From Acheta domesticus (Eukaryota > Arthropoda > Insecta > Orthoptera > Gryllidae), in NCBI GenBank assembly GCA_031308135.1, contig JAHLJT010009436.1, positions 140,142,303-140,206,302 on the forward strand: 64,000 nt of DNA, given 5' to 3'. Shown in pieces: positions 23,401 through 32,856 of the stretch. Made by a program: the position numbers and the translations under genes. Within the stretch, counting starts at the first letter, position 1; each line of letters opens with the position of its first letter. Under the pieces are notes generated by a model. That model was given only the letters and a program-made list of their open reading frames with translations. It did not search any database and had not been told where the DNA came from.

Positions 23401-24473
23401 GAAAACATTTGGAGACGTTTTGGGAAAAAAATTATTTCTGTAGTTTTTAAAATTGCAAATATTGTACGCAATATTGGACGAAAATAACTAAAATTTTCAA
23501 ACAAAAATTACATGGCCTTAATGAAAGAACATTGGAGAACAAATTTTATTTGAAGGAAAAATCTCTATCTTCAATTTTGTAGTTGTATGTAGACGCTGAA
23601 GAACAATCAAAGTTTTGCAATTTTCGAAAATTTAGATTCAACCGTGAAAATCGGGCCTATGCCAACTTTATAAGTGTATTTTACTCTATTCTAACAAGAA
23701 ATTTAAAGCAAAAATTTAGAGCCATTTCTGAGAAAATGTCCGGGGGGCTTCATGTAAAGTACCCCCAAATTGTGAAGAAAGGTTTTCAAAATCGTGGCGC
23801 CTCGAGTGTAGTCAGATGGACTGGGGAATATCCATTTTGGAAGAAATCGTACTTATGGTTTAGAAACTAGTGGTATTCACAGACTGACGGACGGACGGAC
23901 AGACAGACAGTAAGGCAGACAGATGGACGAACGATCGGACAGACGTTTTGAAAAGAACAGCTTTTTCGTTATCAGGGGACCCCAATACGTGTATTTCCGT
24001 TGAAATCCCGAAAACGATTTTCCGCAGTATATTAAATAACTTCCCCTAAACTACGTGTATTACTCCGTATACACGTACGTATTTGGGAAATTAAAAATGA
24101 CATTTCATTAAAATTCGCCCCCCCCTAATTATTACCGCGGCTATTATCAACTTCGTCCCAGAAAGCAGTATTTTCCTACCTGTGCATCAGACAGCCGTCT
24201 CCCATTGGAAACCGTGTCCAAGGCAGAGAAGTCTGATCTTGTGAAAGCTGTTGTGGCGTTGGCACCAGAGTGGACGCTGCTTCCTTCCGCAAGGTCACCA
24301 TGGTGAAAGTCGTGACTTTCTGCACCGCCAGATGTCCATGTGCCACTCGCCGTGCTCTCGTCACTCATCACTGCATTGTGTGTGAGTCGGTCCAGGCTGT
24401 CCCTTTCGTCCGCCGTGGCTACTACCTGGGCAGCTGGAGCGGCGCCCGCAGAATTGGCTGTGGGTGGCGGCAT
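2205..24473 (-). CDS. Oatp: Oatp/SLCO organic anion transporter, gene 1 (exons 1-4; continues off left edge)
   Basis: This is the 5' part of a membrane carrier for amphipathic organic anions (known for the family). Four coding exons are joined in order: 24473-24180 (phase 0 end), 18209-17987, 5066-4839 and 2414-2205 (each ending in phase 1). All have AG acceptors and GT donors. The visible protein is about 318 residues: a Ser/Ala/Gly-rich cytosolic N-terminus (residues 1-98), CGLGGWRPSWLQR leading into TM1 and the family motif IEKRFKIPSKTTG, TM2-TM3 with GYLGRQGHKPRM and LPHWVYGPGQ, then TM4 ending in YLDDN. No stop or frameshift is seen. The start ATG at 24473 has in-frame stops shortly upstream. 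The start lies 1,083 bp beyond the stop of the paralogous gene 2, on the same strand. Exon 5 onward (TM5-12, Kazal loop) must lie left of base 1. Substrate and subfamily cannot be read from this part. Confidence 0.9.
2415..4838. other. Intron 3 of gene 1, partly alignable to intron 3 of gene 2
   Basis: Blocks at about 2,640-3,640 align with 55,660-56,690, and 3,700-3,906 plus 4,617-4,838 align with 59,560-59,985, in the same order. This shows the introns were duplicated with the exons. The main difference on this side is the mariner fossil at 3,909-4,614. Confidence 0.75.
3909..4614 (+). mobile_element. Decayed mariner-type transposon
   Basis: Inverted ends (right end, reverse strand: CCAGGCGTGTTTTTAAAGTA; left end similar) lie beside TA dinucleotides at 3907-3908 and 4615-4616. 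Inside are plus-strand remnants of a mariner transposase, including a C-terminal stretch LRKKGMEKLVFCSDKCLNNG with its stop near 4,519 and an N-terminal part with many stops. About half the gene is missing. The matching site in gene 2 (near 59,770) is uninterrupted, so insertion followed the gene duplication. Confidence 0.75.
4839..5066 (-). CDS. Oatp gene 1, coding exon 3 (TM2-TM3)
   Basis: Acceptor ATTGTAG|GTTTTATT, donor TTCGG|GTAAGT, 228 nt (phase 1 to 1). It encodes GFIAAVWEVGAMSSLLIMGY (TM2), the basic loop LGRQGHKPRMVAMG typical of Oatp, TM3, LPHWVYGPGQDALEL, and a short loop ending LLLSNSSG. Confidence 0.94.
5067..7500. other. Gene 1 intron 2, proximal part
   Basis: No gene. Contains a fragment CTAGTGGTGCTACAGAATAG near 5,168 shared with 53,009, a C-run followed by (CA)n at 5,949-5,971, a fragment at 6,420-6,560 resembling 53,060-53,200, and a GC-richer stretch at 7,030-7,320 with overlapping open frames on both strands and no recognised protein. 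Confidence 0.5.
7500..11620 (-). mobile_element. Degenerate Jockey-like non-LTR retrotransposon (LINE)
   Basis: Reading the minus strand from about 11,600 to 7,500, the order is gag-like zinc knuckles (CQICLDYGHSKNNC and further CCHC-type Cys/His, 11,300-11,400); an AP-endonuclease domain in pieces (MNWNANSISNK near 10,780; LLMGDLNSKHSSWGC near 10,430); reverse transcriptase segments (REQFGFIEKMSTQLQLLRL near 8,640; the QFADDTAKFSS catalytic box near 8,260); and the C-terminal RT region (KQAKIKLLRLKPLIYRNSPL near 7,930). Many stops and frameshifts are present, so the element is dead. A hAT MITE interrupts it at 9,131-9,710. The domain order is that of ORF1-ORF2 Jockey-clade elements. Confidence 0.85.
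9131..9710. mobile_element. Non-autonomous hAT element (MITE) inside the LINE
   Basis: 580 bp with perfect 16-bp terminal inverted repeats CAGGGGTCCTCAAACT and a perfect 8-bp target duplication TGTTATTG (9123-9130 and 9711-9718), the hallmarks of hAT. It carries no transposase. Inside are a large imperfect hairpin (about 9,257-9,358, arms with CTTTCTCGGTCCTGCCGCTA) and a cluster of ATCGATG motifs (9,428-9,562). Confidence 0.93.
13366..13961 (+). mobile_element. Solo LTR inserted in the Helitron-like element
   Basis: 596 bp, begins TGCTGTATACACAG, ends CCCAGTACATAACA, with a perfect 5-bp target duplication CTAAC (13361-13365 and 13962-13966). GC-rich 5' part, a TATA box at 13,646, an AATAAA at 13,904 and TG...CA ends give the plus orientation. 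The uninterrupted site is visible in copy B near 57,715, which confirms the boundaries. Open frames inside are not genes. Confidence 0.9.
13646..13652 (+). promoter_or_regulatory. TATA box of the solo LTR
   Basis: TATAAAA preceded by a GC-rich region and followed about 30 bp on by GGACAGTTGGTG, a plausible start of the LTR transcript. The AATAAA at 13,904-13,909 would be the matching poly(A) signal. Confidence 0.6.
14608..15050. repeat. 21-bp pyrimidine-rich minisatellite inside the hAT-type element
   Basis: About ten or more copies of a 21-bp unit (CCTTTTTCGTCGTCGTCTCC) with flanking degenerate TTCGTC runs. The minus strand would read (KEETTTK)n and the plus strand a Ser/Pro-rich chain, but this openness follows from a unit length divisible by three. 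I do not call a gene. Confidence 0.85.
15524..15913 (-). CDS. Unrecognised 129-residue ORF inside the hAT-type element
   Basis: Open from ATG 15,913 to a stop at 15,524. It contains FVKYLCEVKIYSKIMMWHYS, IWIRKGQKIIHGDWLKPCGN and ADWEFAIGKVWFIFLEKSSN, which look like compact folded-protein sequence with alternating hydrophobics rather than random translation. It does not resemble a hAT transposase. It may be a captured host fragment or a remnant exon. No function can be given. Confidence 0.35.
   Translation of the reverse strand: MCMKMVRLASDNSRPQRIFQRSLLTVMPFAKNYTHQRSSESAIDSFLSPFVALEPKPLFVKYLCEVKIYSKIMMWHYSIWIRKGQKIIHGDWLKPCGNADWEFAIGKVWFIFLEKSSNSVLGKNIVKES
16523..17986. other. Gene 1 intron 2, distal part
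   Basis: A GC-richer block at 17,080-17,460 has overlapping open frames on both strands without a recognised domain. 17,490-17,670 is a fragment of the dispersed GAGCCGTTTTTGAGAAAATG-type family in reverse orientation. 17,680-17,860 aligns with 60,600-60,790 of the much shorter intron 2 of gene 2 and so is ancestral intron. Confidence 0.5.
17987..18209 (-). CDS. Oatp gene 1, coding exon 2 (TM1)
   Basis: Acceptor TTTGTAG|ATTGCATCG, donor ACTACAG|GTACAT, 223 nt (phase 0 to phase 1). It reads IASQENLTSTPEEHRDTQ, then CGLGGWRPSWLQRLASKK, a hydrophobic TM1 (AYVILHGLLGFHQIAMGSYM), then LSTIEKRFKIPSKTTG, which is diagnostic of Oatp proteins. Trp at the WRPSW position is intact here, in contrast to gene 2. 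Confidence 0.93.
18873..19050. mobile_element. Fold-back (inverted repeat) element
   Basis: 178 bp made of two ~70-bp arms in opposite orientation: TATACTGCGATTTATTCAAC... and its near-complement ending GTTGAATAAATCCCAGTATA. Within the arms GACGGTTTCAT...ATCGGGAGCT is matched by AGCTCCCGAT...ATGAAACCGTC. The ~38-bp loop is GC-balanced. It looks like a small MITE that can form a long hairpin. The superfamily is not assigned. Confidence 0.8.
20081..20285. promoter_or_regulatory. Conserved intron-1 block, gene 1 copy
   Basis: About 200 bp shared with 61,858-62,045 of gene 2, including CTTTCAATTTACGCGCTA, GAATTGCGCATTCT, GGTCCCC and CCCCACCCTTC, in an intron that has otherwise diverged widely and expanded. 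It is richer in GC and CpG than its surroundings. It could be an enhancer or an alternative promoter, or simply well-kept duplicate sequence. Confidence 0.4.
22370..24080. repeat. Dispersed repeat family R1 with GGAC minisatellite, copy in gene 1 intron 1
   Basis: A series of related ~200-300-bp blocks carrying AATTTGGAGCCGTTTTTAAG, GAAAATG and GAGTTTTCGAAA, ending in a (GACGGACG)n/(GACAGACA)n run (23,884-23,945), then ACGTGTATTTCCGTTGAAAT and TTTTCCGCAGTATATTA. The same modules recur at 30.5-31.2, 49.6-50.7, 52.3-54.1 and 62.6-63.2 kb. The class of element is unknown to me. Confidence 0.7.
24180..24473 (-). CDS. Oatp gene 1, coding exon 1 (N-terminal cytosolic tail)
   Basis: 98 complete codons from ATG 24473 to the donor CAG|GTAGGA (phase 0). 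The protein starts MPPPTANSAGAAPAAQ and ends NGRRLSDAQ. It is rich in Ser, Ala, Gly, Asp and His with no membrane segment, as expected for the cytosolic tail before TM1. The matching exon of gene 2 (63656 onward) is about 80% alike and ends at the same codon. Confidence 0.88.
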
Positions 24474-25555
24474 GGCAGGCGCCCTGGCGAAGCGTCTGTG
24501 ACTTAGTCAAAAACCACGGGCGCCCCAACAGGCGGAGGCGTATTCGTCGATCATAAATTAGTTTACGTAATGGAGTGATGACGCTTGTTGTTGAGTAGTG
24601 CGGGCTGTGTTAGGTGCCACGCTTTCATTTTGCACTACATTTAGATCTTCGTTTTATCTGATTAGTACTTAATTTGATTACATCTAAACTTATTGTAAAA
24701 GATATACCGTGGAGAACTTTTGTCTTTTTGGATGTATTTTGACGTCGTAATTAGTTCGTTTTTTTCACGCCACTTCAAATATTGACAGCATTTGGGAGGT
24801 GGAGGGATGAATCGGTGTCTTCTCTTAAAACATTTAAGTATATTTGAAAAGGAAATAATAAATAACTCGACGAACTCCATTTCATTTGCCACAAATTCAG
24901 ATTTCCGGCAAACAGTAAGGAGTCTATAAATTGGCTTCTACTTTATCAGTACCTTGTGCGTCACAACTTCTTCCACGAATTCTGAAACTTCATAATGTAA
25001 AAACTACGAATCCAAAGTGTCCGTGGCTTGATAATCAAAGAAAATATTTTCGCGTCTCTGGTAATTTCTGCTGAACATCGCTCTTTCGACAAATAAGATT
25101 TATTTGTTTTTTATTGCTTTTCGAATCTAATAATTTACTTAGGTTAGCAGTAGTCAATGGTTCCGCGAATTAGCCGCTGGTTTGGCAAGAGAAAATGAAA
25201 TCTTGTTGTGCAACAAGATAACGTACTTTCTCGTATTATTGGTAACAGTTAAGTCTTAAATGTTATAATCATTGCTTAATGTCAATTCGTGAGTTATTTT
25301 CAATCACAATTACTAAATATCATTCAAAGAATACACATAATTAAATAGCATATACAAGAAACGAATGAACAATAATCACAAATGATGTTTGTTTAATATT
25401 AAAACATGATATTAAAGACCCCTGTGAAATAGGTTTCACATTAAGTAGATTGTTCTGATACTAGGAAAAATAAGTTAAAAATTGAAAACATAAAATATAA
25501 GTAACAAGCAAAATAACCGTATCGATGAGTTCAAAATTTACATTTCTAGAAGTCA
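24474..25555 (-). promoter_or_regulatory. Intergenic space between gene 2 and gene 1 (promoter/5' UTR region of gene 1)
   Basis: 1.08 kb between the stop of gene 2 and the ATG of gene 1 must hold the 3' UTR of gene 2 and the promoter of gene 1. The first ~70 bp upstream of the gene 1 ATG align with the bases upstream of ATG 63932 of gene 2 (both carry GTCACA and a GGCG-rich stretch), so the duplicated block included 5' flank. No TATA box is evident. A near-palindrome ATCTTGTTG-TG-CAACAAGAT sits at about 25,202. Confidence 0.5.
25099..25115 (-). terminator. Candidate poly(A) signals of gene 2
   Basis: Two AATAAA hexamers on the minus strand (25115-25110 and 25104-25099) lie about 450 nt after the stop codon of gene 2 and before the start of gene 1. 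The position suits a 3' end, but AATAAA is common in such AT-rich DNA. Confidence 0.35.
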
Positions 25556-25698
25556 CTACGTCTTCTCGAGGAACGCTTCAGCTTCTTCCGATTCCTTCAG
25601 TTTCTTTTGTCCTTTGTTTTCCTCTTGCTCGTACATCTGCAGATCTTTACAGCTGTACCATACGGCAATATCTAGCGCCATCCCGCAGAACAAAGCGC
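25556..25698 (-). CDS. Oatp gene 2, terminal coding exon 11 (TM12 and C-terminus)
   Basis: 143 nt, acceptor CCTTTCAG|GCGCTT, stop TAG at 25558-25556. It encodes ALFCGMALDIAVWYSCKDLQ (end of TM12 with the conserved D-x-x-VWY-x-x-K-DL), then a highly charged tail MYEQEENKGQKKLKESEEAE ending FLEKT. It lies 8.85 kb from exon 10 across a transposon-rich intron, and only 1.08 kb before the start of gene 1. Confidence 0.92.
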
Positions 25699-26365
25699 CT
25701 GAAAGGAAATGATACATCGTTACATTTCACATTACGTAATTTTAGGTTACATTTTCACATTCATTCGTTCGAAACATTGAAAAGTATCAGAGAAATGTAT
25801 TTTTGCTGTTGTTTTATTTTTCCTTCCACAGTTCGCGGATCAAATTTCTCTTAAGACTTGCAACACATAATGACGTAATTCATTTCATCTTAAATGGGGA
25901 AATGAGATAGCATGTAATCATTTTTGGGAGATAATCTCTGAACGTGTTTTAGGTAGACGTTAGAAATTTCATCTTAGAACGATTGACGCTTCAGCTAACT
26001 ATGAGATCACTGAACTCGAGGGTAAAAGTTAATCATTTCCACTTGTAGTCAGAGAAAGTAACAGTCGTAATTTCAGTGTTAAATGATCTTAGCGTCAATG
26101 AAACTCAACTTTCCATCCGTTTTGACAGAACAAATTATTTACTGAAATAATCTAATTATATTATTTAAACTAATTTTTTTGTTTTGCATTGACATTGGTG
26201 TTTTCGTGAATCGTATGAAGAAACAGATTTTATCGTTTTTGTAATGGGCCAATATTAAACATCCTCGTAGATATATACTGCAAGTTAATGTGAAGTTATT
26301 CACACATAAGATGTCAGCATTTGGTGAACTATAATGTACCACTAGAATAGTGTATGTATAATATA

Positions 26366-28749
26366 CAGGGTGTCCAGAAGCTCCCGTTACAAAAAAATAC
26401 CCCAAATTCTGTGTTGCACGTCATGAAAAATAGCAGGTCCAGTTTCTCCGAAAAAAATTTTGGCTTTGAGAAAATTGAGTTTAAAAATCACTTCCGGGCC
26501 GCGAAATTCAAACCGGCCGCTATGACATTGCAGACGGCGGCGTCTCCTGCGCGGAGCATTTCCTCGTTTCTCCGCGTAAACGGTGAAACAGTCGTGTAAT
26601 ATTCTCTAAGGAAAGCATTGCGTGGCTTACACTAGAACACGTTAATAGTATACAATGTTCGTAGGTTCTGTTTAACAAATATTTTAAATGTACTTATTGA
26701 AAATTAAGTTTTGTTCAAAATAATAGCCACGGTACACGACGGCGTAAACGTAAGTGATGAACACATCCAACACTTATGAAAAATATTAAATCTCCTGGAA
26801 TGCTCGAATTGTTATTTTTAGCACATATTCATATGATCTAGTGCCTTGGGCTTAAGACTGACACATGAAGATTATTCTAAATGTTATGACAAACAAAAAA
26901 AAAACAACAACAAAAGTTTCGGAAATGAAATATTCGTTCATGAAAATACCGCATTTATTGATTATCTCCGGGCACGGTATTCGAATCGATGCCTCTGGCA
27001 GTCATTTTGTGGAGATGCGGGTCGAATAGTTCATTGAAGAATCTTTATAGGAGGCACGTGGACAATTAACCAACACCACGGGTGAATATTAGCAGATAAA
27101 ATGGCGTTGCCTTATTTGCTATGCGCCAATGAATAAAAACTAGAAAACTAGTGTATTCCTGCCGTGAAAGGGTAAAAAACTGAAAGACTGATGTTGAATT
27201 CCGTAGTGTACAAATATTTCAAAAGAACTCATTCTCTGCACGCAAAGGTTCGACCGAAGTTCATTGAGGGTACCGGACAGGTGCAATTCACAGCCAGTAA
27301 TATGGTCGGTGTCCTTGCATTTGTCAGTTGCTAGGTCGCGTCACATCGTGGTTTATATTGTATGGCAAACAGGCACGTGAACCTACCACCGCCGCCAAGT
27401 GATTCGCCTATTAGCCGCGAGTCAGTTTTGCCTCAAATCAGCAGATTGCGAAGTTCAAGACCTTGCCCGCAGAGTGGTCATGACTGAATAAGCACCTGCA
27501 TGGAGTCATCTTTGGGGATAAAAATGTATTCTCTTGCATAAAAAAAATTTTTTCCTGTGTGCCTATTTTCGTGGTTGTATATTACGGAAATATCAAAGAA
27601 AAATATTGAAAGTTACTACAATGTCCTTGAAGTAAACTATTTCAACTCCCTTACATTCTGTACAATGTAGTAGCCTTGATAAATCGTCCTTCCTTTAATT
27701 AGAAAACGCTAAGAAAGTAAATAATTCAGTTCTGCAGACAGTCATTCGCTTGCGAAGAGAACTGAATTACATCGTTCTACAAAATAGGCGTTAGAGGAAT
27801 TCGGCATAAGCATCGATACTTTTAAATCAAAGAAATGGCCGTCACTCATTTATGCACGTATTTGCTGACTACATTGCAAATGAAACACACAAAGAAATAA
27901 AACGTTTCCCGTGTAGCCGTCAACTACCTCATGAAGTGATTTCACGAAGAAACTCCAAGATTTGGGAGAGAGACATGCTCTCATCTTTCATGTGGAAAAG
28001 GAAAACGACAGGTAGAATGTTTATTCAACTTAGAGAAATGGGTAGTAGGGGCCGTTTGTCGCAAATTAGATATTCCACATAGAACAGTGTAGCATTTTTG
28101 CAATAACAAGTATTTCGGAATGCATTTCTTGTGGCAGCAGAAAGTGCATCTTTCTGTACCACATATTACTTAAGAGAGAATAATTTGACGAGTAGTATCA
28201 AGGAAGTTCATGGATATTTTACTGTACCAACTGATAGTTTTATTTAGGAAAGAAACATTCATTTTGAGGGGGGAAATATTGATATCTATCAATTTCATCT
28301 GAGATAAATCGTGCAGTCATTTATCGAGAAGTTTATATCTGGCGATTATTTATTTGTTTATTTAAGGTCGCTTTAAAAATATCTGTGGTCATTGGCGACC
28401 ACTATTGATTTATACTAGAGATACATTTTTTAAAATTTAGAGTAAACAGAAGTAATAACAATAAACTGAAATATGAAGTACAATAAATTGTGCAACTAAT
28501 AATATTATATTATCTAAACCAGCTAAATTAATATAAGTTAAAATTAATCTGGCTATTGTTAGTCTGAAAACTCAGAATATGACAGCCGGGAGAATCAATT
28601 CAAATTCTAGAGATAATCAATAAACTTGGTATTTTTATGAACAAATATTTCATTTACGAAACACATTTTTGTTTATCACGACATTTAGAATAATCTTCTT
28701 GTGTCAGAATTTGGGGTATTTTTTTGTAACGGGAGCTTCTGGACACCTG
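26366..28749. mobile_element. Long inverted-repeat element of Tc1/mariner type (no transposase)
   Basis: Left end CAGGGTGTCCAGAAGCTCCC... (26,366-26,411) and right end its complement (28,704-28,749, lacking one G), each next to TA. A further inverted pair GAAGATTATTCTAAATGT lies at 26,866 and 28,680. TA flanks and CAGGGTGTCC ends suggest Tc1/mariner. It could also be two separate MITEs in opposite orientation rather than one 2.4-kb element. Confidence 0.55.
28350..28420 (-). mobile_element. SINE 3' fragment
   Basis: The reverse strand reads AATAGTGGTCGCCAATGACC... then AAGCGACCTTAAATAAAC, matching the 3' part of the tRNA-derived SINE at 56,022-56,230 (AATAGTGGTCGCTATTGACC, GCGACCTTG, A-rich tail). 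Confidence 0.6.
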
Positions 28750-28984
28750 TATACAGGATGAGACACGTAACTTTAGCACCTTCTGTAACTTTTGAACAGT
28801 TGAAGTTATTGCAATGCAGTTTTCACGGAAGTGCATGAGGGAAAGGGGCTAATTGATATGGGCATTAATTTGTATTTTATCACTTGTAATTTAAGAGGTT
28901 TTTTAGGTAACTTTGCTTTTTCAAATGGAACTAAACATATTTTTTCAGTCCATCTTGACGAGCGTAAAAAGACGAATCTAATGA

Positions 28985-29320
28985 TGTACATATTGTCATA
29001 TGTTAGATAAGGATTTTTTTGATTAATTTTGATTTTTGCGACCGGGGTTTAACGGACGTTTTGAATAGCCCACCACACAAGGTCATGCAGCGCTCCACCA
29101 GCACACGTGCGCCCGGCGAAGGGAAGGGAAGGGGCATCCAAAAAAAAGACAAATCCAATAATGTGCATATTGTCATATGTTAGATAGAATTTTTTTAGTA
29201 GTTTTGATTTTTGCGACTGGGTTTAACGGGCATTTTGAATAGTCCACCACATAAGGTCTCGCAGCGCTCCACCAGCACACGTGCACCCGGGGACGGGAAG
29301 GGAAGGGAAGAGATCTTTTT
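28985..29320 (+). repeat. Tandem pair of ~150-bp GC-rich units, with an inverted third copy at 29,790-29,935
   Basis: Both units start CATATTGTCATATGTTAGAT and contain TTTTGATTTTTGCGAC, GTTTAACGG, GCAGCGCTCCACCAGCACAC and end GGGAAGGGAAGG. The reverse complement of 29,790-29,935 carries ATTGTCATAAGTTAGACA, GTTTAACGGATATTTT, GCAGCGCTCCCCCAGCA and GGAAGGGAAGGG. It is probably the remains of an inverted-repeat transposon. Confidence 0.65.
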
Positions 29321-30539
29321 TTAAGATACGAAACGTAGTATTCCAAATATTCACAAAACCATTGCAGTTTTTTCCTGAACTGTGCTTTCCATCCTTCCGC
29401 ATTTTCAGATTTTCGTCTTTCTGTGATTGAAGGAATTAAATGATGGAAAATAAGAATTTGTCATAAGTTTGTATTGTAATAAAATTGGTAAAATCTTCAA
29501 CTCCATTTAATGGGGTTTCATAAGATACGTATTAATGGGATCTTGAAACAAATAAGAATAATTAAGACTGTACAAAAAATATTGCAAATTTTGAGCAAAC
29601 AATTTCAATGTTAATAAGAATATAATAATAACTTAGGAATAGAAATAATCTTGTTTCAATACATACTACTTATGACCAATCCGTATTTTCAATCCCTAAG
29701 AAACACAAAATATTTGAAAATGGGTCAAGATGGAAAGGAGAATTCAGGAAAAAATGCAACAGTTTTGTGAATATTTTTCGTATCCTCAGGTACTAAAATC
29801 CCTTCCCTTCCTCGACCCCGCGTTTGCTGGGGGAGCGCTGCGTGTCCTTGTAGGGCTGACAGTTACAATGAAAATATCCGTTAAACACTGTTACTCAAAA
29901 AAATGCTTGTCTAACTTATGACAATATCTATATCTTTGGATTCGCTTTTTTAGGCTTGTCATGATAGATTGAAAAAAATATGCAATATTTCTATTTTCTA
30001 TTTTTCTATTTTAAAAAACAAAGTTACCTCTTTTTAAAGTGTGTTTAGTGGTGCTACAAATCCCATAAACAGCTTTTACCGCTTTTCCGCTACTTTTTAG
30101 AAAATAACGAATAAATATTATGTTATTTTTATCAACCGCTTTTTGGCTGAGATGCTGTTCACGTCACCCCGCAAATATTTTTTGATGATCAAATAATAGT
30201 TATTTGTCTCAAACAGTGAGCCACATAAACTCGACTTTGGCCAATTTTATATTGAAATGATAGAGATAAATAATAGATTTAATAATTTTCAATTGTCCAG
30301 AGCTCCGTAAATGTTTCTCCAAAATACTTTTAATTTATATTAGATTAGAGCTCGAAATCTCAGCTTCAAGACTTTTGTTACATACAATTTAACTCTTTGA
30401 TCGCAATCGTATAAAATTGCGCTGCGCCCCATCACTATTAACGACCCACAGTTGTTACGTACTGCTGTGACTGCTGTGTCACTTCTGTAATAACTATTAA
30501 ACTGTATTGAACATATTTGGAGAGAAATCAAACAGGAAA

Positions 30540-31200
30540 TTTAAAAAAAATATTTTTTAAAATTTCACCAATTGCACGCAATGTTGCGCAAAAACTACTA
30601 AAGGTTTCAAAAATATGTATATGGCTTTACTGAAAGAACTAATTATGGACAAAAAATTTCATTTGAAGGAAAAATCTCTATCTTTAATTTTGTAGTTTTA
30701 TCAAGACGCCGAAAAAATTCAAACTTTACAAAGTTTCGAAGATACAGAGTTAAACCTGAAAATCTGACCGATGCCACCATTATAAGTGTATTTTGCAATA
30801 TTCTTACAAAAATATAAAGAAAAAATTTGGAGCCGTTTTTGACAAAATTTTAAAAATGTAGCTATATGTAATGTACCCTCAAATTTAAAAGAACGTTTTT
30901 TAAAATCGCGGCGCCTCTAGTGGAGCTAGATCGACCGGGGAATATCCATTTTGGAAGAAATCGTACGTATAATTTATGCGCTACATAGGAACGAACGAAC
31001 GGGCTGACGGACGGACGAACGGCCGGAGGGCCGGACAGACGGGCAGACGGCCGGTCGGGCAGGTGGACAGACAGGAGGACGGGCGGCCGTTTTGAAAATA
31101 CCACTTTTTCGGTATCAGGCGACTCCAAAACGTGTATTTCCTTTGAAATCTCGAAATCATTTTTCCGCAGCATTACATATCTTTCTCTTTATACTACATA
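30540..31200 (+). repeat. Dispersed repeat family R1 copy
   Basis: Carries GGAGCCGTTTTTGACAAAAT, the GGACGGACGAACGGCCGG-type minisatellite (30,990-31,090) and ACGTGTATTTCCTTTGAAAT...TTTTCCGCAGCATTACATA, in the same order as at 23,390-24,060. Confidence 0.7.
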
Positions 31201-31201
31201 T

Positions 31202-32745
31202 TGTAGCGGTACGCTATTTTTAATATTTTTTTAAATTTCACAAATAACTGTCGATGTGAGGCGTCCACCTCCCGCCGCCGCCAGCCGGGTCGGCGCGCCC
31301 CCTCCGCTAATGAAAGGGATGACAGCACGCGCCCCTCTAAAGTTTATGGCCATCGTCCGCGAGTCGACCCTCATCCCGTCACGCACCCGGGCGCCGAAGA
31401 AGAGATTAGAGACGTGTACTGATCCCGCCGTTCCGGGTATCATGCGCACTAAGTACCCAGGCCGTCCTTCGCAGCTTTCTCCAGGGGTCCCAACGGACAT
31501 TCCGCGTACCCTTTACTGACCTACTTCCGAAGTCAGACGGAGAGCGTTTTCCAGACAGAGATAGGGCTACGGAAAATTCCTAGAATCACCGGACCTGATT
31601 GGCCGAGGACAAAATTACGGCGTAGTAGCACTTAGCCAATCAGGGGCAAAATTCCGTGGGGTGGGAGCGATTTTGGGGCACTTTTGAATTTTCGGGGTGG
31701 CGGAACGAGGAGAACTCCACGCTAGCGGCGTAGGGGAGAGAATCACTTCTTCTTGTTCGATTGAGCTGGGGGGGGGCGAGCGCCGCGGAGTGAGTAACAG
31801 CTCCGGCGCCGCGTTCGGACACTACGTGTACTCGACTTGTCTTGGGTGGCGAGCGCCGCGGAGTAAGTGATAGCTCCGGCGCCGCGTTCGAGGGAGAATT
31901 ATTACTTTGGGACTTAGTTCGTGGACTCTGAGCTCTGCCGTGGGCAGTGACCGGTGACTAGTTTTCTCCGAGATTCGTGATCGTGAAAACTCCAGAGAAC
32001 TTTCCGTAAGAACTGCTGATTTGTGTGAACGGAATTCGCGATCATTCACGATCCGGGCCAGCTGACCGTCGCCGCCGCCGCCGTCACCGCCGCAGCCGCT
32101 GTCGCCGCCGCCGCTCCTTCGGTAGCTATTGTGGAAGGACGTTTCTCGGCCTGGCAGGGCCATCTCAGCCGCCGACCCAGACGGAGAGAAGCCGACGCTG
32201 CCGCCGCCGCCGCCGAGGGCCGCCTACACGCCGCCCCATTCAGGCATAAACTTCGGTCAACGACCGCCAAAGAACTATTGTGCATTGCTGTGCCGCGCTT
32301 AGGCACTTGTTTCCTCATTATTGTCAGCCAGAAGGCGAATGGCCTAGAGTTTGTTGGGGCCTGTAAAGGAATTTGATTGTAATTCTCGTTCTTTATTTTT
32401 TTTTAGATTTAAGTTTTATCTCATTTTTTCTTTCGTTTCTAACTGAGCTCATCAGGTAGGGCCTTTCTTAACTCTTTGAATCACTGTAACTTCCCCGGCC
32501 TATTATTAGGCGGGAATAAACCTTTTTATTTGCTTTACCAACCACTGAATTGTTTCTGTAGTTAGCAAACGCCTTACGACTGCTTCCATCCGAGTTAGAT
32601 TCTAAGCAGGTGACAAAGTTGGCCGACTGAGCTAGGCCCGGGCCGCCCTCGTTGACTTCGGCGCACACCCACGCCGCCGGAGCTCGACGCTGTGGTTGAC
32701 AATCGACGCCACCGTGTGGCTCGATAACGAACCTTGGGTGTGACA
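31202..32745 (+). mobile_element. Probable solo LTR (Gypsy-type), first of two
   Basis: Starts TGTAGCGGTACGCT, ends CCTTGGGTGTGACA, with a 4-bp ATAT on both sides (31198-31201, 32746-32749). GC-rich centre with duplicated segments (GAGCGCCGCGGAGT.. twice, near 31,780 and 31,850) and CCG/GCC runs near 32,070-32,210. An AATAAA lies near 32,514. The ATAT target is weak evidence in AT-rich DNA. No internal retrotransposon is found. Confidence 0.5.
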
Positions 32746-32856
32746 ATATATACGTACATATACGAGAAAGGAAAAATCTACAATATGTAATGTTTACGAA
32801 AAGTAATTTTATTCTTAAACTATTTGACATATAATTTTAAGTGGAATGTAATATAT

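Larger units (their letters stand above)
18210..24179. other. Intron 1 of gene 1
   Basis: 5.97 kb. The stretch 19,600-20,280 aligns with 61,440-62,060 in intron 1 of gene 2. 18,873-19,050 is a fold-back element. 22,260-24,080 is dispersed-repeat material. A purine-rich run lies at 21,540-21,650. No exon is seen. Confidence 0.6.

Noticed and set aside
31231..32376. Pro/Arg/Ala-rich ORFs on both strands
   Set aside because: Low-complexity CCG/GCC-rich sequence inside a probable LTR; no domain and no splice context.
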